The notes: a model not told the origin generated them from the letters alone. DNA of 64,000 nt from an uncultured bacterium (GCA_905216055.1 CAJMSH010000002.1:1-64000), one strand, 5' to 3'. Positions 1 through 6,868 are shown, counted from the stretch's first letter. Numbers and translations: made by a program.

Positions 1-111
1 AATAAAGGTTCAACCGCTCAAGTTTACAGAGTTGCGGCTAACAGATTCCATATTACCAGTAGATTTGAACAGAGTACTGCCAATATAGACTGGATTGCCA
101 TTGGTTGGTAA
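1..111 (+). CDS. C-terminal end of a phage tail fibre or lectin-type protein (partial)
   Basis: An open frame enters from the left edge and ends at TAA 109-111, giving the last 36 residues of a larger protein. The tail ends in a DWIAIGW motif. WIAIG endings are typical of H-type lectin-like and gp53-like C-terminal domains of phage tail fibres, which bind host surface glycans. The next gene is a tail-fibre-assembly homologue, which supports a tail fibre. Only the end is visible, so domain composition is unknown. Confidence 0.55.
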   Translation, partial: NKGSTAQVYRVAANRFHITSRFEQSTANIDWIAIGW

Positions 112-124
112 TGAAAGGAGTTTT

Positions 125-562
125 ATGAAATATTTCGGATTTAAAGAAAATGTAGGCTACGGGTTTTATGACGAGAACTTTGCAGGAGCAATTCAACTAT
201 CCGATGAGGAATGGCAAACCCTTTTAACTGAACAATCAGCCGGAAAAGATATTGTAATGTTTGATGGTAAGGTTTTTTCTTCAAACCCCAATTTATATTA
301 TTTAGATTTAAATGGTCATTACCAAAAGTATTCAAGTGAAGAAATAAAAGAACTTGAAGAAATAAATAAAGTAGTAACAACAACCAATCAAGCATTAAGT
401 TTCTTGAATGATACAGATTGGAAAGTCACAAGACATAGAGATCAGCAAGCACAAGGAATAGAAACATCTTTAACAGATGAAGAATATAATCAATTGCTTG
501 TTGATAGACAAAATGCAAGAGATTCAGTAATAAGAGGAGAAAAATATGGCAACCTTGAATAA
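125..562 (+). CDS. Tail fibre assembly (chaperone) protein
   Basis: A 145-residue protein. ATG 125 is preferred because AAAGGAG sits just upstream; an in-frame ATG at 95 overlaps the previous gene and has no ribosome site. The C-terminal third has the pattern found at the end of many caudovirus tail-fibre assembly proteins: FLNDTDWKVTRHRDQ, then GIETSLTDEEYNQLL and an RQ-ARD segment. Such proteins help trimerise or attach the distal fibre. The position directly after a fibre C-terminus and before the endolysin agrees. The N-terminal part is not recognised. Confidence 0.65.
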   Translation: MKYFGFKENVGYGFYDENFAGAIQLSDEEWQTLLTEQSAGKDIVMFDGKVFSSNPNLYYLDLNGHYQKYSSEEIKELEEINKVVTTTNQALSFLNDTDWKVTRHRDQQAQGIETSLTDEEYNQLLVDRQNARDSVIRGEKYGNLE

Positions 563-1103
563 AATATGCTTACATTGGACCGCAGGAGCAAATTACCCTT
601 GCAATGTTGATTTAAAAGCATACCACTATTGTATAGATAAGTATGGAAGAATTTTTGCAGGCACACATAAGCCTGAAGATAACTTGAACTGCTATGACGG
701 CAATTATGCAATGCACTGTGGCGGTGGAAATACAGGTTGCATTGGTCTGTCAGTATGTGGAATGGCAGGTTTTACATCAGATAAAAAACAAACAAAATAC
801 CCATTAACACAAAAACAGATTGAAGCACTGTGCTGCTTAACAGCTTATCTAAGCGTCAAATACGGGATTTTAATATCTGAAAAATCAGTATTCACACATT
901 ATGAATTCGACCAAAGGCGTGCAAAACAAAAACGTGAAGGCAAAATAGACATCACTTATCTTCATTATTTGCCTCACTTATCAACAAATAGTGTCGGGAA
1001 GTACCTTCGACAAAAAATATCTTGGTATAGAGACAAGATAAAAGCCAACAAATACAAGTTCATTAAGAAAGGAGACTACTATGAGTTTATTCTCGTGGCT
1101 TAA
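546..1103 (+). CDS. Phage endolysin, N-acetylmuramoyl-L-alanine amidase (Amidase_2/PGRP type)
   Basis: A 185-residue protein that would cut the amide bond between muramic acid and the stem peptide at lysis. The first zinc histidine lies in LHWTAG near residue 10. A second histidine in FTHYEF, followed by GKIDI, matches the C-terminal zinc/lysine region of the amidase_2 fold. No signal peptide is seen, so export would depend on a holin. It overlaps the chaperone gene by 17 nt with AGAGGAG upstream of ATG 546. Its last codons carry the ribosome site of the next gene. Confidence 0.85.
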   Translation: MATLNKICLHWTAGANYPCNVDLKAYHYCIDKYGRIFAGTHKPEDNLNCYDGNYAMHCGGGNTGCIGLSVCGMAGFTSDKKQTKYPLTQKQIEALCCLTAYLSVKYGILISEKSVFTHYEFDQRRAKQKREGKIDITYLHYLPHLSTNSVGKYLRQKISWYRDKIKANKYKFIKKGDYYEFILVA

Positions 1104-1371
1104 AGATTGGAAAGTTTTGAATGAGCTATGGGATGTTATTGAGCCATTTGTCATCAATTTGGCAGAAAAGAATGTCCCAAAGTATGTCACAAAACTCTAT
1201 GAGAACCTTGCTAAGGTTGCTCAGCCTGCAATAGACAGCTTGTATAAGTTAAAGGAGAAAATTAAAACTTCTCCAAATGCATTGGACGATTATTGTTTTA
1301 ATCAAGGAGTTAATGCAATTGAATCCTTTGCTAAACATCTTCTAGAGGCTGTTGAGAAGTTGAGAGCTTAA
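1081..1371 (+). CDS. Unknown small phage protein in lysis-module position
   Basis: A 96-residue, largely helical protein with alternating hydrophobic and charged stretches (for example LWDVIEPFVINLAEKNVPKYV) and no clear membrane segment. ATG 1081 follows AAAGGAG inside the end of the endolysin gene, a 23-nt overlap that implies translational coupling. The position suggests a lysis accessory role such as antiholin or spanin partner, but no family is recognised and this is inference from place only. Confidence 0.55.
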   Translation: MSLFSWLKDWKVLNELWDVIEPFVINLAEKNVPKYVTKLYENLAKVAQPAIDSLYKLKEKIKTSPNALDDYCFNQGVNAIESFAKHLLEAVEKLRA

Positions 1372-1616
1372 TGCTTGGACTATCAGCAATAATTAAATCT
1401 TTTCTTGACTGTATTTCGCAATTTGCGAAATATGGTCAGGTTAAGATTGAAAATCAAGAAACAACAGAAATTATAGAAGATAAAGAAAACTTAGAAAAAG
1501 CCGGAAATATTGCAGAACAAATTATTGAAATAGCACAAAAATATAAATCCTCTATGTCTAAGAGGGATCAAAGAAAGTTAAAGTCATTAATAAAAAAATT
1601 TAATAAGGTAAATTAG
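1371..1616 (+). CDS. Unknown small phage protein, amphipathic N-terminus and charged coil
   Basis: An 81-residue protein whose start overlaps the previous stop (TAATG). The N-terminus (LGLSAIIKSFLDCISQFAKYG) is amphipathic or weakly hydrophobic. The rest is a charged, probably coiled segment ending in a lysine-rich tail (KRDQRKLKSLIKKFNK). The gene order after an endolysin makes a lysis-associated role possible, but there is no lipoprotein box or convincing transmembrane helix. Confidence 0.5.
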   Translation: MLGLSAIIKSFLDCISQFAKYGQVKIENQETTEIIEDKENLEKAGNIAEQIIEIAQKYKSSMSKRDQRKLKSLIKKFNKVN

Positions 1617-1618
1617 TT

Positions 1619-2239
1619 ATGTCTTGGAGAAATTTATTAAACGTACAAAATGTTGAAAAAGGTTTCTTTTCCTCCTCTAATTCCTATGGCATACCTGATA
1701 TAAACAAGGATGAGTTCGAAGTAAAAGAACTCATCCCATATCGGGTAGATTCTAACAGAAATGGTACAGCCCACTTCTTTTTAGATGATTATAGGTTTGA
1801 AAGATGTTGGAAAAACGCTGATTCTCAAATTAAAGAATTAAAAAAATATGATGGAGTCTTATCTCCCGACTTTTCTATGTACACAAACTATCCTGAAGCA
1901 TTCCAAATTTGGCAAGTTTACAGGAATCGTTGGTGTGCTCGTTACTGGCAAATGTTTGGTATTAAGGTTATTTCATCAATCAGTTGGTCTGATGAATCCA
2001 GTTATAAATATGCATTTTTAGGTGTTCCAAAGGGCTCAATCGTTGCAGTGGGTACTGTTGGAGTACTTAATTCAGAAGATGCTAAAAGACTGTTCTTGCA
2101 AGGTTTTAAAGAAATGATAAAACAACTTGAACCAAAGCAGATTTTGATTTATGGAAACAAACTGCCCGAACTTGAAGGGTATAAAAACCTCAAGTGGTTT
2201 GAACCATACATGAATAAATTTGAAAAGAAAGGTAGGTAA
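1619..2239 (+). CDS. DUF4417 family phage protein
   Basis: A 206-residue protein with the signature pattern of DUF4417: a VLSPDFSMYTNYPEAFQIW block near residue 85, then RNRWCARYWQ, a GIKVISSISW strand and GVPKGSIVAVGT. These proteins occur in phages and mobile elements of Firmicutes and relatives; their biochemical role is not established. It sits two bases after the previous stop and two bases before the glycine-rich protein gene that follows. Confidence 0.75.
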   Translation: MSWRNLLNVQNVEKGFFSSSNSYGIPDINKDEFEVKELIPYRVDSNRNGTAHFFLDDYRFERCWKNADSQIKELKKYDGVLSPDFSMYTNYPEAFQIWQVYRNRWCARYWQMFGIKVISSISWSDESSYKYAFLGVPKGSIVAVGTVGVLNSEDAKRLFLQGFKEMIKQLEPKQILIYGNKLPELEGYKNLKWFEPYMNKFEKKGR

Positions 2240-2241
2240 AA

Positions 2242-2892
2242 ATGGGAGGACGTGGTTCAGGAGGCGGAAAAGGTGGCGGAGGTGCTGCTTCAAAAGCCCC
2301 TAAAAATGTTGGAGAAGGTATTACCGATAAAAACGAACTTATAAGGTTGTATAACAGTATTTCAGGAAATCCTGCTTATAGTATAGACCAACGAGTTCGA
2401 GAGATGGAAGCAATAAGAAAACGAATAGATGAACTTGATGCCAAAAAAGCCGCAGATTTAAAGCAAAAACGTCTTGATGCTCTTGCTAAAGCTCGCGCTA
2501 AACGTGCAGAAAATCTCAAAAATGGTGTAAAACCTGAAAAGAAACCAAGAACACCAAAAGCCAAAATGTCTATGGATAGCACAGTTTCTAATTTGAAAGA
2601 TGAATTAATAAGTAAAGTTTCAACTGATGGATACATAAGACGTAGCGACTTTAGGGTTGAAGATTACGGAGACTTTATAAACGTATCAGTCCGTAGCCTC
2701 GGAAAATGGAAAAATCCTTCTGATGCAAGAGGTGAGGAAGATTATGATTGGCAAGTCCTGCACAAATCGAGTCGTGCTCAAATCGACAAAGTAGTTAATA
2801 GAATAGCCAAAAAATCAGGAAGGAAACTTTCTTGGTCGCAAGAAGAGAAGAACTGGATTGGCGTAGATATTCCGAAAATGAAAGGAGATTAA
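2242..2892 (+). CDS. Glycine-rich N-terminus phage protein (MGGRGSG type), unknown function
   Basis: A 216-residue basic protein. The N-terminus MGGRGSGGGKGGGG is nearly the same as that of the next gene, whereas the bodies differ. Residues 50-110 form a lysine/alanine-rich coil (KKAADLKQKRLDALAKARAK). The C-terminal part (about 130-216) looks globular and ends in a WSQEEKNWIGVDIP stretch. MGGRGS-type starts are seen in several unrelated phage proteins. It probably forms an operon with its DUF4417 neighbour. Confidence 0.6.
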   Translation: MGGRGSGGGKGGGGAASKAPKNVGEGITDKNELIRLYNSISGNPAYSIDQRVREMEAIRKRIDELDAKKAADLKQKRLDALAKARAKRAENLKNGVKPEKKPRTPKAKMSMDSTVSNLKDELISKVSTDGYIRRSDFRVEDYGDFINVSVRSLGKWKNPSDARGEEDYDWQVLHKSSRAQIDKVVNRIAKKSGRKLSWSQEEKNWIGVDIPKMKGD

Positions 2893-2895
2893 TAT

Positions 2896-3450
2896 ATGGG
2901 AGGACGTGGCTCAGGCGGTAGCAGAGGCGGAGGCGGAGCAAGTAAATCAATTAATGCTAAAACTGAGAACGAATTAAATTACTTGTTAAATAAATCATAT
3001 AAATACGATGATGATGCCTACGAATTCTCAAGAAGAGCTGCCTCTGAACAAGCTATTGCGAGAAAGTATAAACAAGCCGGTAAAAAAGAACTGGCGGAGA
3101 AATATACACAATATGCAAAAGAGGCACAGGCAAAAGCTGATGAAGCAAAAGCACAGTCTAAAAAATTTAAAACAGAAGCTTCAAAATTAGCAAGTAAAAA
3201 AGTACAAGATATTCCAAGGACATACCAATACAAGGGTGAAAATGGTGTAAGAACCGTATATAAGAGCCCTCAAAATGCAAGAAAAGCCTACGATCAAGCA
3301 AGAGAGAATTTGGTTAGTACAGCATATAGAGACCACCCAAGTATAGTAAAATCACCAAAAGGCGGTTATAGTGTTGTTCCTCATGGAATTGCAAAATTAA
3401 ATAACTTAAAAGAAATTAGCCCATATAGTATTGATATGAGCGATTCTTAA
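2896..3450 (+). CDS. Glycine-rich N-terminus phage protein (MGGRGSG type), unknown function
   Basis: A 184-residue protein starting MGGRGSGGSRGGGG, sharing the glycine-rich head of its neighbour. Residues 40-110 are an alanine/lysine/glutamate-rich coiled coil (repeats of the AKEAQAKADEAKAQ kind). The C-terminal domain has YKSPQNARKAYDQAREN and GGYSVVPHG segments. The start codon is preceded by AAAGGAG. The first copy of the five-copy intergenic element begins three bases after its stop codon. Confidence 0.6.
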   Translation: MGGRGSGGSRGGGGASKSINAKTENELNYLLNKSYKYDDDAYEFSRRAASEQAIARKYKQAGKKELAEKYTQYAKEAQAKADEAKAQSKKFKTEASKLASKKVQDIPRTYQYKGENGVRTVYKSPQNARKAYDQARENLVSTAYRDHPSIVKSPKGGYSVVPHGIAKLNNLKEISPYSIDMSDS

Positions 3451-3453
3451 TTA

Positions 3454-3524
3454 TGTCTGAATGATACGGAATTGGAAGAAACGACTTCCAATTCTTCGTA
3501 TTCAGAGTGATTAATGTGGTTGTA
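3454..3524 (+). repeat. Intergenic element copy 1 of 5 (structured, upstream of the DUF4268 gene)
   Basis: It contains the conserved left block TGTCTGAATGATAC (3454-3467), the middle RACTT box (3483-3487) and the right block GAGTGATTAATGT. A long hairpin can form. GAATTGGAAG (3469-3478) pairs with CTTCCAATTC (3485-3494). ACG pairs with CGT, and CTGAAT (3457-3462) pairs with ATTCAG (3500-3505), leaving a GAT bulge. The ribosome site AAAGGAGG and ATG 3542 follow directly. The distance from left block start to right block end is 64 nt. Confidence 0.8.
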
Positions 3525-3541
3525 AAATAAAGGAGGTCAAT

Positions 3542-4342
3542 ATGACAGAAGCAATCACAGCACAAGAAGTTCTAAAAAGCAGACAAAACTTCAGCAATTA
3601 CATTGAAAAATACAAAGATGATGTAATTACTGAATTACTTAAGGATTATCCAAATCGAGGCTTACACATTATTTGCCCTCAATTAACACAAAATGCAGAT
3701 GGTTTAATAGAGGCAGTTGGCGAATTAAGAGGAAATCAAAAAGCCTATATATTTTGGTTTATCGCAAACGAGAAAGAAGATTTAATTAATATCGCTAAAA
3801 CATTAAATCATTGTTTTAATCAAAATTATTGTGGACTTTTTGTAATTAAAACTGTTTTGAACGGGGATAAAATAGAATTTAAACCTATTTTAAAACCTGA
3901 AATCCCAACAAAACAAGTTAGAAATAATAACACGCCTGCTAAACAAATACAAAAAGAATATTGGGATAGATACTTTGAAATCTGTGACGAATTACAAAGC
4001 GAAATGCAAATCAATCCTGCTCCACAGCATTATCAATATATTTCAATAGGTAAAAAAGGTGTGCAGATAATGCAAACCGTAAATACTAAAGATAAATATG
4101 TTGCAACTGAACTATTTATTAACAACGACAAAGACATATTCAATAATCTGCTTAAATCAAAAGATGAAATTGAAACAAAATTAGGATTCTTAGATTGGCA
4201 GGATTTAGAAGGTAAAAAATCTTCAAGAATTAGACAGGTTCTGCATTATGACATAACCGATACAAGCAATCTCGATGAAACTATAAAATCTCACATAAAA
4301 ATGGCAGAAGATTTTAGAGAAACATTTAGAAATTATTTATAA
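3542..4342 (+). CDS. DUF4268-like C-terminal domain protein with nuclease-like N-terminus
   Basis: A 266-residue protein. The C-terminal half (about 140-266) fits the DUF4268 pattern: YWDRYFEICDEL, then VATELFINND with a KDEIETKLGFLDWQDLEGKKSSRI run, ending in a helical MAEDFRETF segment. The N-terminal half (HIICPQLTQNADGLIEAVGELRG...KAYIFWFIANE) resembles the small alpha/beta domain often paired with DUF4268, but I see no certain catalytic residues. DUF4268 proteins occur in mobile elements and near restriction or defence genes. It is the first gene of the accessory block and has its own leader element. Confidence 0.6.
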   Translation: MTEAITAQEVLKSRQNFSNYIEKYKDDVITELLKDYPNRGLHIICPQLTQNADGLIEAVGELRGNQKAYIFWFIANEKEDLINIAKTLNHCFNQNYCGLFVIKTVLNGDKIEFKPILKPEIPTKQVRNNNTPAKQIQKEYWDRYFEICDELQSEMQINPAPQHYQYISIGKKGVQIMQTVNTKDKYVATELFINNDKDIFNNLLKSKDEIETKLGFLDWQDLEGKKSSRIRQVLHYDITDTSNLDETIKSHIKMAEDFRETFRNYL

Positions 4343-4360
4343 GGGGCAATCAGCCCCTTT
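4341..4360 (+). terminator. Possible hairpin terminator after the DUF4268 gene
   Basis: GGGGC and GCCCC pair around a 5-nt loop and overlap the stop codon; the trailing T-tract is short (TTTAATTT), so termination may be weak. Confidence 0.4.
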
Positions 4361-4379
4361 AATTTATAGGAGTATCAGA

Positions 4380-4667
4380 ATGGCAAAATTAAGCAAAAAA
4401 GATATTGAAATCCTTGAAGAATTACAGGATGAAATCAAAGCAGATATAGAAATGCTAGAGGAATATTTTGGTCAAATAGAAGAACTCTTAAAAAAAGATA
4501 ACATCCAAGAAAATGAACTTGGTGATGATATTGAAACAGCACTACATAGAAAAAAGAACCGTAATTTTGCACTTGCAACTGACATTATAAATTTAGAGAC
4601 TGAATACAACATAAACATTGATTATAACGAACTAAACAGGTGCATTATTGGACTTAATTTAAAATAA
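4380..4667 (+). CDS. Unknown acidic coiled-coil protein
   Basis: A 95-residue, strongly charged protein with a coiled-coil-like N-terminal half (LSKKDIEILEELQDEIKADI) and no Cys or clear motif. TAGGAG lies 9 nt before ATG 4380. It is one of the few accessory genes not preceded by the repeated element; it follows a GC hairpin instead. Confidence 0.5.
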   Translation: MAKLSKKDIEILEELQDEIKADIEMLEEYFGQIEELLKKDNIQENELGDDIETALHRKKNRNFALATDIINLETEYNINIDYNELNRCIIGLNLK

Positions 4668-4714
4668 ACAATCGGGTAATAGACACAAGAGCAGTAAAGG
4701 ACTAGGATTCAAAT

Positions 4715-4969
4715 ATGGAACAACGAATTATTGTAAAAAACAAAAGAACTCGTGAAAAGTTAGAATTAAGCCTATCAGAATTTAAAAAGAAGTTTAATTC
4801 TGAAATAAGAACGGCTATAAATAATTTAGAAATACAAGAAAATAAAAAGAATTTTTTTCCACCATTTGTAAAATCAAACAATAATTTTGAAATAGACTTT
4901 TATCATAATCTACGTTGGAATTTTAATAATTTACAAAATTCAAATTGGTATATAGAACGTATCCTTTAA
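4715..4969 (+). CDS. Unknown small basic protein
   Basis: An 84-residue protein with a basic N-terminal third (IIVKNKRTREKLELS) and an aromatic/asparagine-rich C-terminus (NLRWNFNNLQNSNWY). The ribosome site is weak (AGGA upstream of ATG 4715). No family is recognised. Element copy 2 starts five bases after the stop. Confidence 0.4.
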   Translation: MEQRIIVKNKRTREKLELSLSEFKKKFNSEIRTAINNLEIQENKKNFFPPFVKSNNNFEIDFYHNLRWNFNNLQNSNWYIERIL

Positions 4970-4973
4970 TCTA

Positions 4974-5045
4974 TGTGTCTGAATGATACGAAATATCTGC
5001 ATTGACTTCACTTCCAGACTAATGAGAGTGATTAATGTCAGTGTA
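4974..5045 (+). repeat. Intergenic element copy 2 of 5
   Basis: It carries TGTGTCTGAATGATAC (4974-4989), TTGACTT (5002-5008) and GAGAGTGATTAATGT ending at 5038. Left-block start to right-block end is 63 nt. The central part differs from the other copies and pairs less well; a TCTG/CAGA stem is possible. Ribosome site AAAGGAG and ATG 5069 follow. Confidence 0.75.
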
Positions 5046-5068
5046 GATAAAACAAAGGAGACTAAACT

Positions 5069-5539
5069 ATGAAACAAATTGTACACAAATCATTTAAGGC
5101 AGAATTCAAACCAGGATTATACTTCATTGGTGATCCATGTTATGCATTAAGAGACGACTTGTATGATAAATGGGGAAATGATAATAACTACGATGATGGT
5201 GATTATGGTTATTTCGCAGTAGGTTCTACAGCATATGGAGACGGAACTTATAAAGATAATATATCAGGTCACGAATTCTGTGTTGATGCAGGGATTCTCG
5301 GTGTTGTAAATATGAAATATGCCAATCCTGATGCAAATAAAGATGGAATATTAAATAGACTTGGCAAGCTAATTTTCGTAAAAAAGTCGCTTAAATTCGA
5401 ATATGACCACGAGAAAGCCTTATTTAGTTATGAATACGATGATTCATACATAGAAATTCCAACAATGCAATTTGATGACGAAGAAGATTATGACGAAGAA
5501 GATTATGATGAAGAAGATGATTGTGAAATTGATTGGTAA
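5069..5539 (+). CDS. Unknown phage protein with GDPCYAL and TAYGDGTY motifs and acidic tail
   Basis: A 156-residue protein, apparently beta-rich. Visible motifs are YFIGDPCYAL near residue 20, STAYGDGTYKD near 53 and a VDAGILGVV strand near 72. The last 25 residues are almost entirely Asp/Glu/Tyr, with a DEEDYDEEDYDEEDD repeat, giving a highly acidic tail that could mimic DNA or bind cations or a basic partner. AAAGGAG precedes ATG 5069. Related hypothetical proteins occur in phages, but no function is known to me. Confidence 0.6.
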   Translation: MKQIVHKSFKAEFKPGLYFIGDPCYALRDDLYDKWGNDNNYDDGDYGYFAVGSTAYGDGTYKDNISGHEFCVDAGILGVVNMKYANPDANKDGILNRLGKLIFVKKSLKFEYDHEKALFSYEYDDSYIEIPTMQFDDEEDYDEEDYDEEDDCEIDW

Positions 5540-5548
5540 GAATTTATA

Positions 5549-5621
5549 TGTGTCTTAATGATACAGAATTGGGAGCAATGACTTCCAATTCTCTGTATTC
5601 AGAGTGATTAATGTGGTTGTA
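5549..5621 (+). repeat. Intergenic element copy 3 of 5
   Basis: TGTGTCTTAATGATAC, ATGACTT and GAGTGATTAATGT are spaced exactly as in copy 1 (64 nt). The inner stem GAATTGGGAG pairs with CTTCCAATTC with one G-T wobble, and ACAG pairs with CTGT where copy 1 has ACG/CGT, a compensatory change. The outer CTTAAT/ATTCAG helix has one mismatch. Confidence 0.8.
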
Positions 5622-5640
5622 AAACATAAAGGAGATAAAT

Positions 5641-5853
5641 ATGGCAAAGACAAACAAAGAACAACTAATCGAAAACATTAAGAATGCTTCAGCAGAAAGA
5701 GTTAAAGAACATTTATTAGAGCTTATTGAAGACTTAGTGGAAGACGAACAGATTGTCGCAGGAAATGATAACGGTTATATAGACAACGATGAGGGTATCC
5801 CTTTACTTGATTTCTATGTAAGCAATTTTATGTTTACAAACTTTGCTGAATAA
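5641..5853 (+). CDS. Unknown small acidic protein
   Basis: A 70-residue acidic protein beginning MAKTNKEQLIENIKNAS and containing helical LLELIEDLVEDEQIV and a DNGYIDNDEG turn. AAAGGAG lies 6 nt before ATG 5641, directly after element copy 3. No family is recognised. Its small size and acidity are compatible with an accessory or anti-host factor, but nothing in it proves this. Confidence 0.5.
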   Translation: MAKTNKEQLIENIKNASAERVKEHLLELIEDLVEDEQIVAGNDNGYIDNDEGIPLLDFYVSNFMFTNFAE

Positions 5854-5873
5854 TAACTTCAAAAGGAGCTAAA

Positions 5874-6071
5874 ATGAAAAAGAAAAATTTGAAAGAATCA
5901 GCTATAAGATATGAAATTAATCTAAACTTAGACAAAGTCATTGAGGTTTTAGGTCGACTTAACTTTATAAATACATCCGAAGTTTGGTTTGAGAGTTTAG
6001 CTTACGATTGGATAGATAACGAACCTCCTGAAGAGGATTTGGATAGAGTTTTAAAAGAGTTGGGGTATTAA
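5874..6071 (+). CDS. Unknown small protein
   Basis: A 65-residue protein with basic N-terminus (MKKKNLKESAIRYEINLN) and acidic C-terminus (NEPPEEDLDRVLKELGY). AAAGGAG precedes ATG 5874, 20 nt after the previous stop, so it is probably co-transcribed with that gene. A strong terminator hairpin overlaps its stop codon and closes this two-gene unit. Confidence 0.5.
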   Translation: MKKKNLKESAIRYEINLNLDKVIEVLGRLNFINTSEVWFESLAYDWIDNEPPEEDLDRVLKELGY

Positions 6072-6088
6072 ATCTCAACTCTTTTTTT
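6053..6088 (+). terminator. Rho-independent terminator overlapping the 5874-6071 stop codon
   Basis: AAAAGAGTTG (6053-6062) pairs with CAACTCTTTT (6076-6085) and is followed by a T-run. It lies immediately before element copy 4, so the gene after copy 4 needs its own promoter or read-through. Confidence 0.75.
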
Positions 6089-6089
6089 A

Positions 6090-6160
6090 TGTGTCTGAAT
6101 GATACAGAATAGTCGCAATGACTTGAAATCCTTGCTATTGCAATCGATTAATGTCAGTAC
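6090..6160 (+). repeat. Intergenic element copy 4 of 5
   Basis: TGTGTCTGAATGATAC, ATGACTT and GATTAATGT at the conserved spacing (63 nt). The outer ATTCAG strand is replaced, and the centre can form only a shorter AATAG/CTATT or GCAAT/ATTGC stem. It directly follows a terminator and precedes ATG 6183. Confidence 0.7.
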
Positions 6161-6182
6161 AAACAAACGAAAGGATTATATT

Positions 6183-6407
6183 ATGGCAATGACAAATGAA
6201 GAAAAATACGAAAAGAACTATCAAGGCTTTATGAAAGAATTAACAAGAATTTCTAAAAAATACGGAATAGGAATTAATGCTTGCGGTTGCTTTGATTATT
6301 ACGATTTAAACGGTTTTAAGGATATTGAATATTACGATGATTCTTCAAGTGGCGATATTAGAATCGCAGGAATTATCTATAGTGATGGTACAGAAGCAGA
6401 ATTATAA
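6183..6407 (+). CDS. Unknown small protein
   Basis: A 74-residue protein. ATG 6183 is chosen because GAAAGGAT lies upstream at good distance; an upstream in-frame ATG at 6099 falls inside the repeated element. It contains a MTNEEKYEKNYQGFMKELTRIS helix and a compact GIGINACGCFDYYDLNGF segment. The helix and the DYYDLN part echo MDEEKRYENFLIELREL in the gene at 7275, so the two may be distant paralogues. Function unknown. Confidence 0.5.
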   Translation: MAMTNEEKYEKNYQGFMKELTRISKKYGIGINACGCFDYYDLNGFKDIEYYDDSSSGDIRIAGIIYSDGTEAEL

Positions 6408-6416
6408 GGAATAAAA

Positions 6417-6767
6417 ATGATGGACGATTTAAAATTAAAAAAGTTTTTAGTTGTACACTCTGATGGGACAAGAGATATTGTAGAGGCAGTTAATGACGAA
6501 TTTTTAGAAATTAGATACGAAGAAATTGACGAAAAAATTGAATCTATTGAAGAGATAAAAGTTCAAAAAATAAAAATTGTAAAATACGGTTCAATTCTAT
6601 ATGAAATCAAAAAAGAATACACTGATAATGAATTTAACGAAGTTGTGGACAAAATTCTTAATAATATAAGAAACATAACTTTTGATAAAAAATCAAACTC
6701 TTTTGTATGTGAAAAGAAAATTACAGCCGAATTAGCTTATTTCTTGTTTGATTCTAATACATTATAA
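6417..6767 (+). CDS. Unknown small acidic protein
   Basis: A 116-residue protein, nine nt after the previous stop, with AAGGAATAAAA upstream. The N-terminal half is strand-rich (KKFLVVHSDGTRDIVEAVND), followed by a glutamate/isoleucine/lysine-rich segment and a C-terminal ELAYFLFDS. The start may be the first or second of two adjacent ATGs. No recognised domain. Confidence 0.5.
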   Translation: MMDDLKLKKFLVVHSDGTRDIVEAVNDEFLEIRYEEIDEKIESIEEIKVQKIKIVKYGSILYEIKKEYTDNEFNEVVDKILNNIRNITFDKKSNSFVCEKKITAELAYFLFDSNTL

Positions 6768-6770
6768 CAA

Positions 6771-6840
6771 TGTGTCTGAATGATACAAAACATCAACAAT
6801 AACTTGATGTTTAGACTATTCAGAGTGATTAATGTTTGTA
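6771..6840 (+). repeat. Intergenic element copy 5 of 5
   Basis: TGTGTCTGAATGATAC, AACTT (6801-6805) and GAGTGATTAATGT at the conserved 63-nt spacing. The inner stem is AAACATCAA paired with TTGATGTTT, a sequence unrelated to copies 1 and 3 but still perfectly complementary. The outer CTGAAT/ATTCAG helix is kept. This is the clearest covariation case. Confidence 0.8.
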
Positions 6841-6868
6841 CAAAGCGGAAGTTAATAAGAGGTAAATT

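Noticed and set aside
3457..3505. Hammerhead-like CTGAATGA...GAAAC in element copy 1
   Set aside because: CTGAATGA has an extra base against CUGAUGA, GAAAC is present only in copy 1, and no NUH cleavage arrangement with three stems can be drawn. The plus-strand elements are not hammerheads.
5002..5038. Sigma-70 promoter TTGACT ... TAATGT inside element copy 2
   Set aside because: The spacing is 25 nt, too long for sigma-70, and the -35-like box is not kept in the other copies.
3454..6840. Leader peptides MCLNDT... encoded at the start of element copies 2 to 5
   Set aside because: ATG-TGT-CTG-AAT-GAT-ACA is present, but copy 1 lacks two bases and reads M-S-E-stop. Lengths after the block vary from 1 to 12 codons and no ribosome site precedes them; conservation is better explained at nucleotide level.
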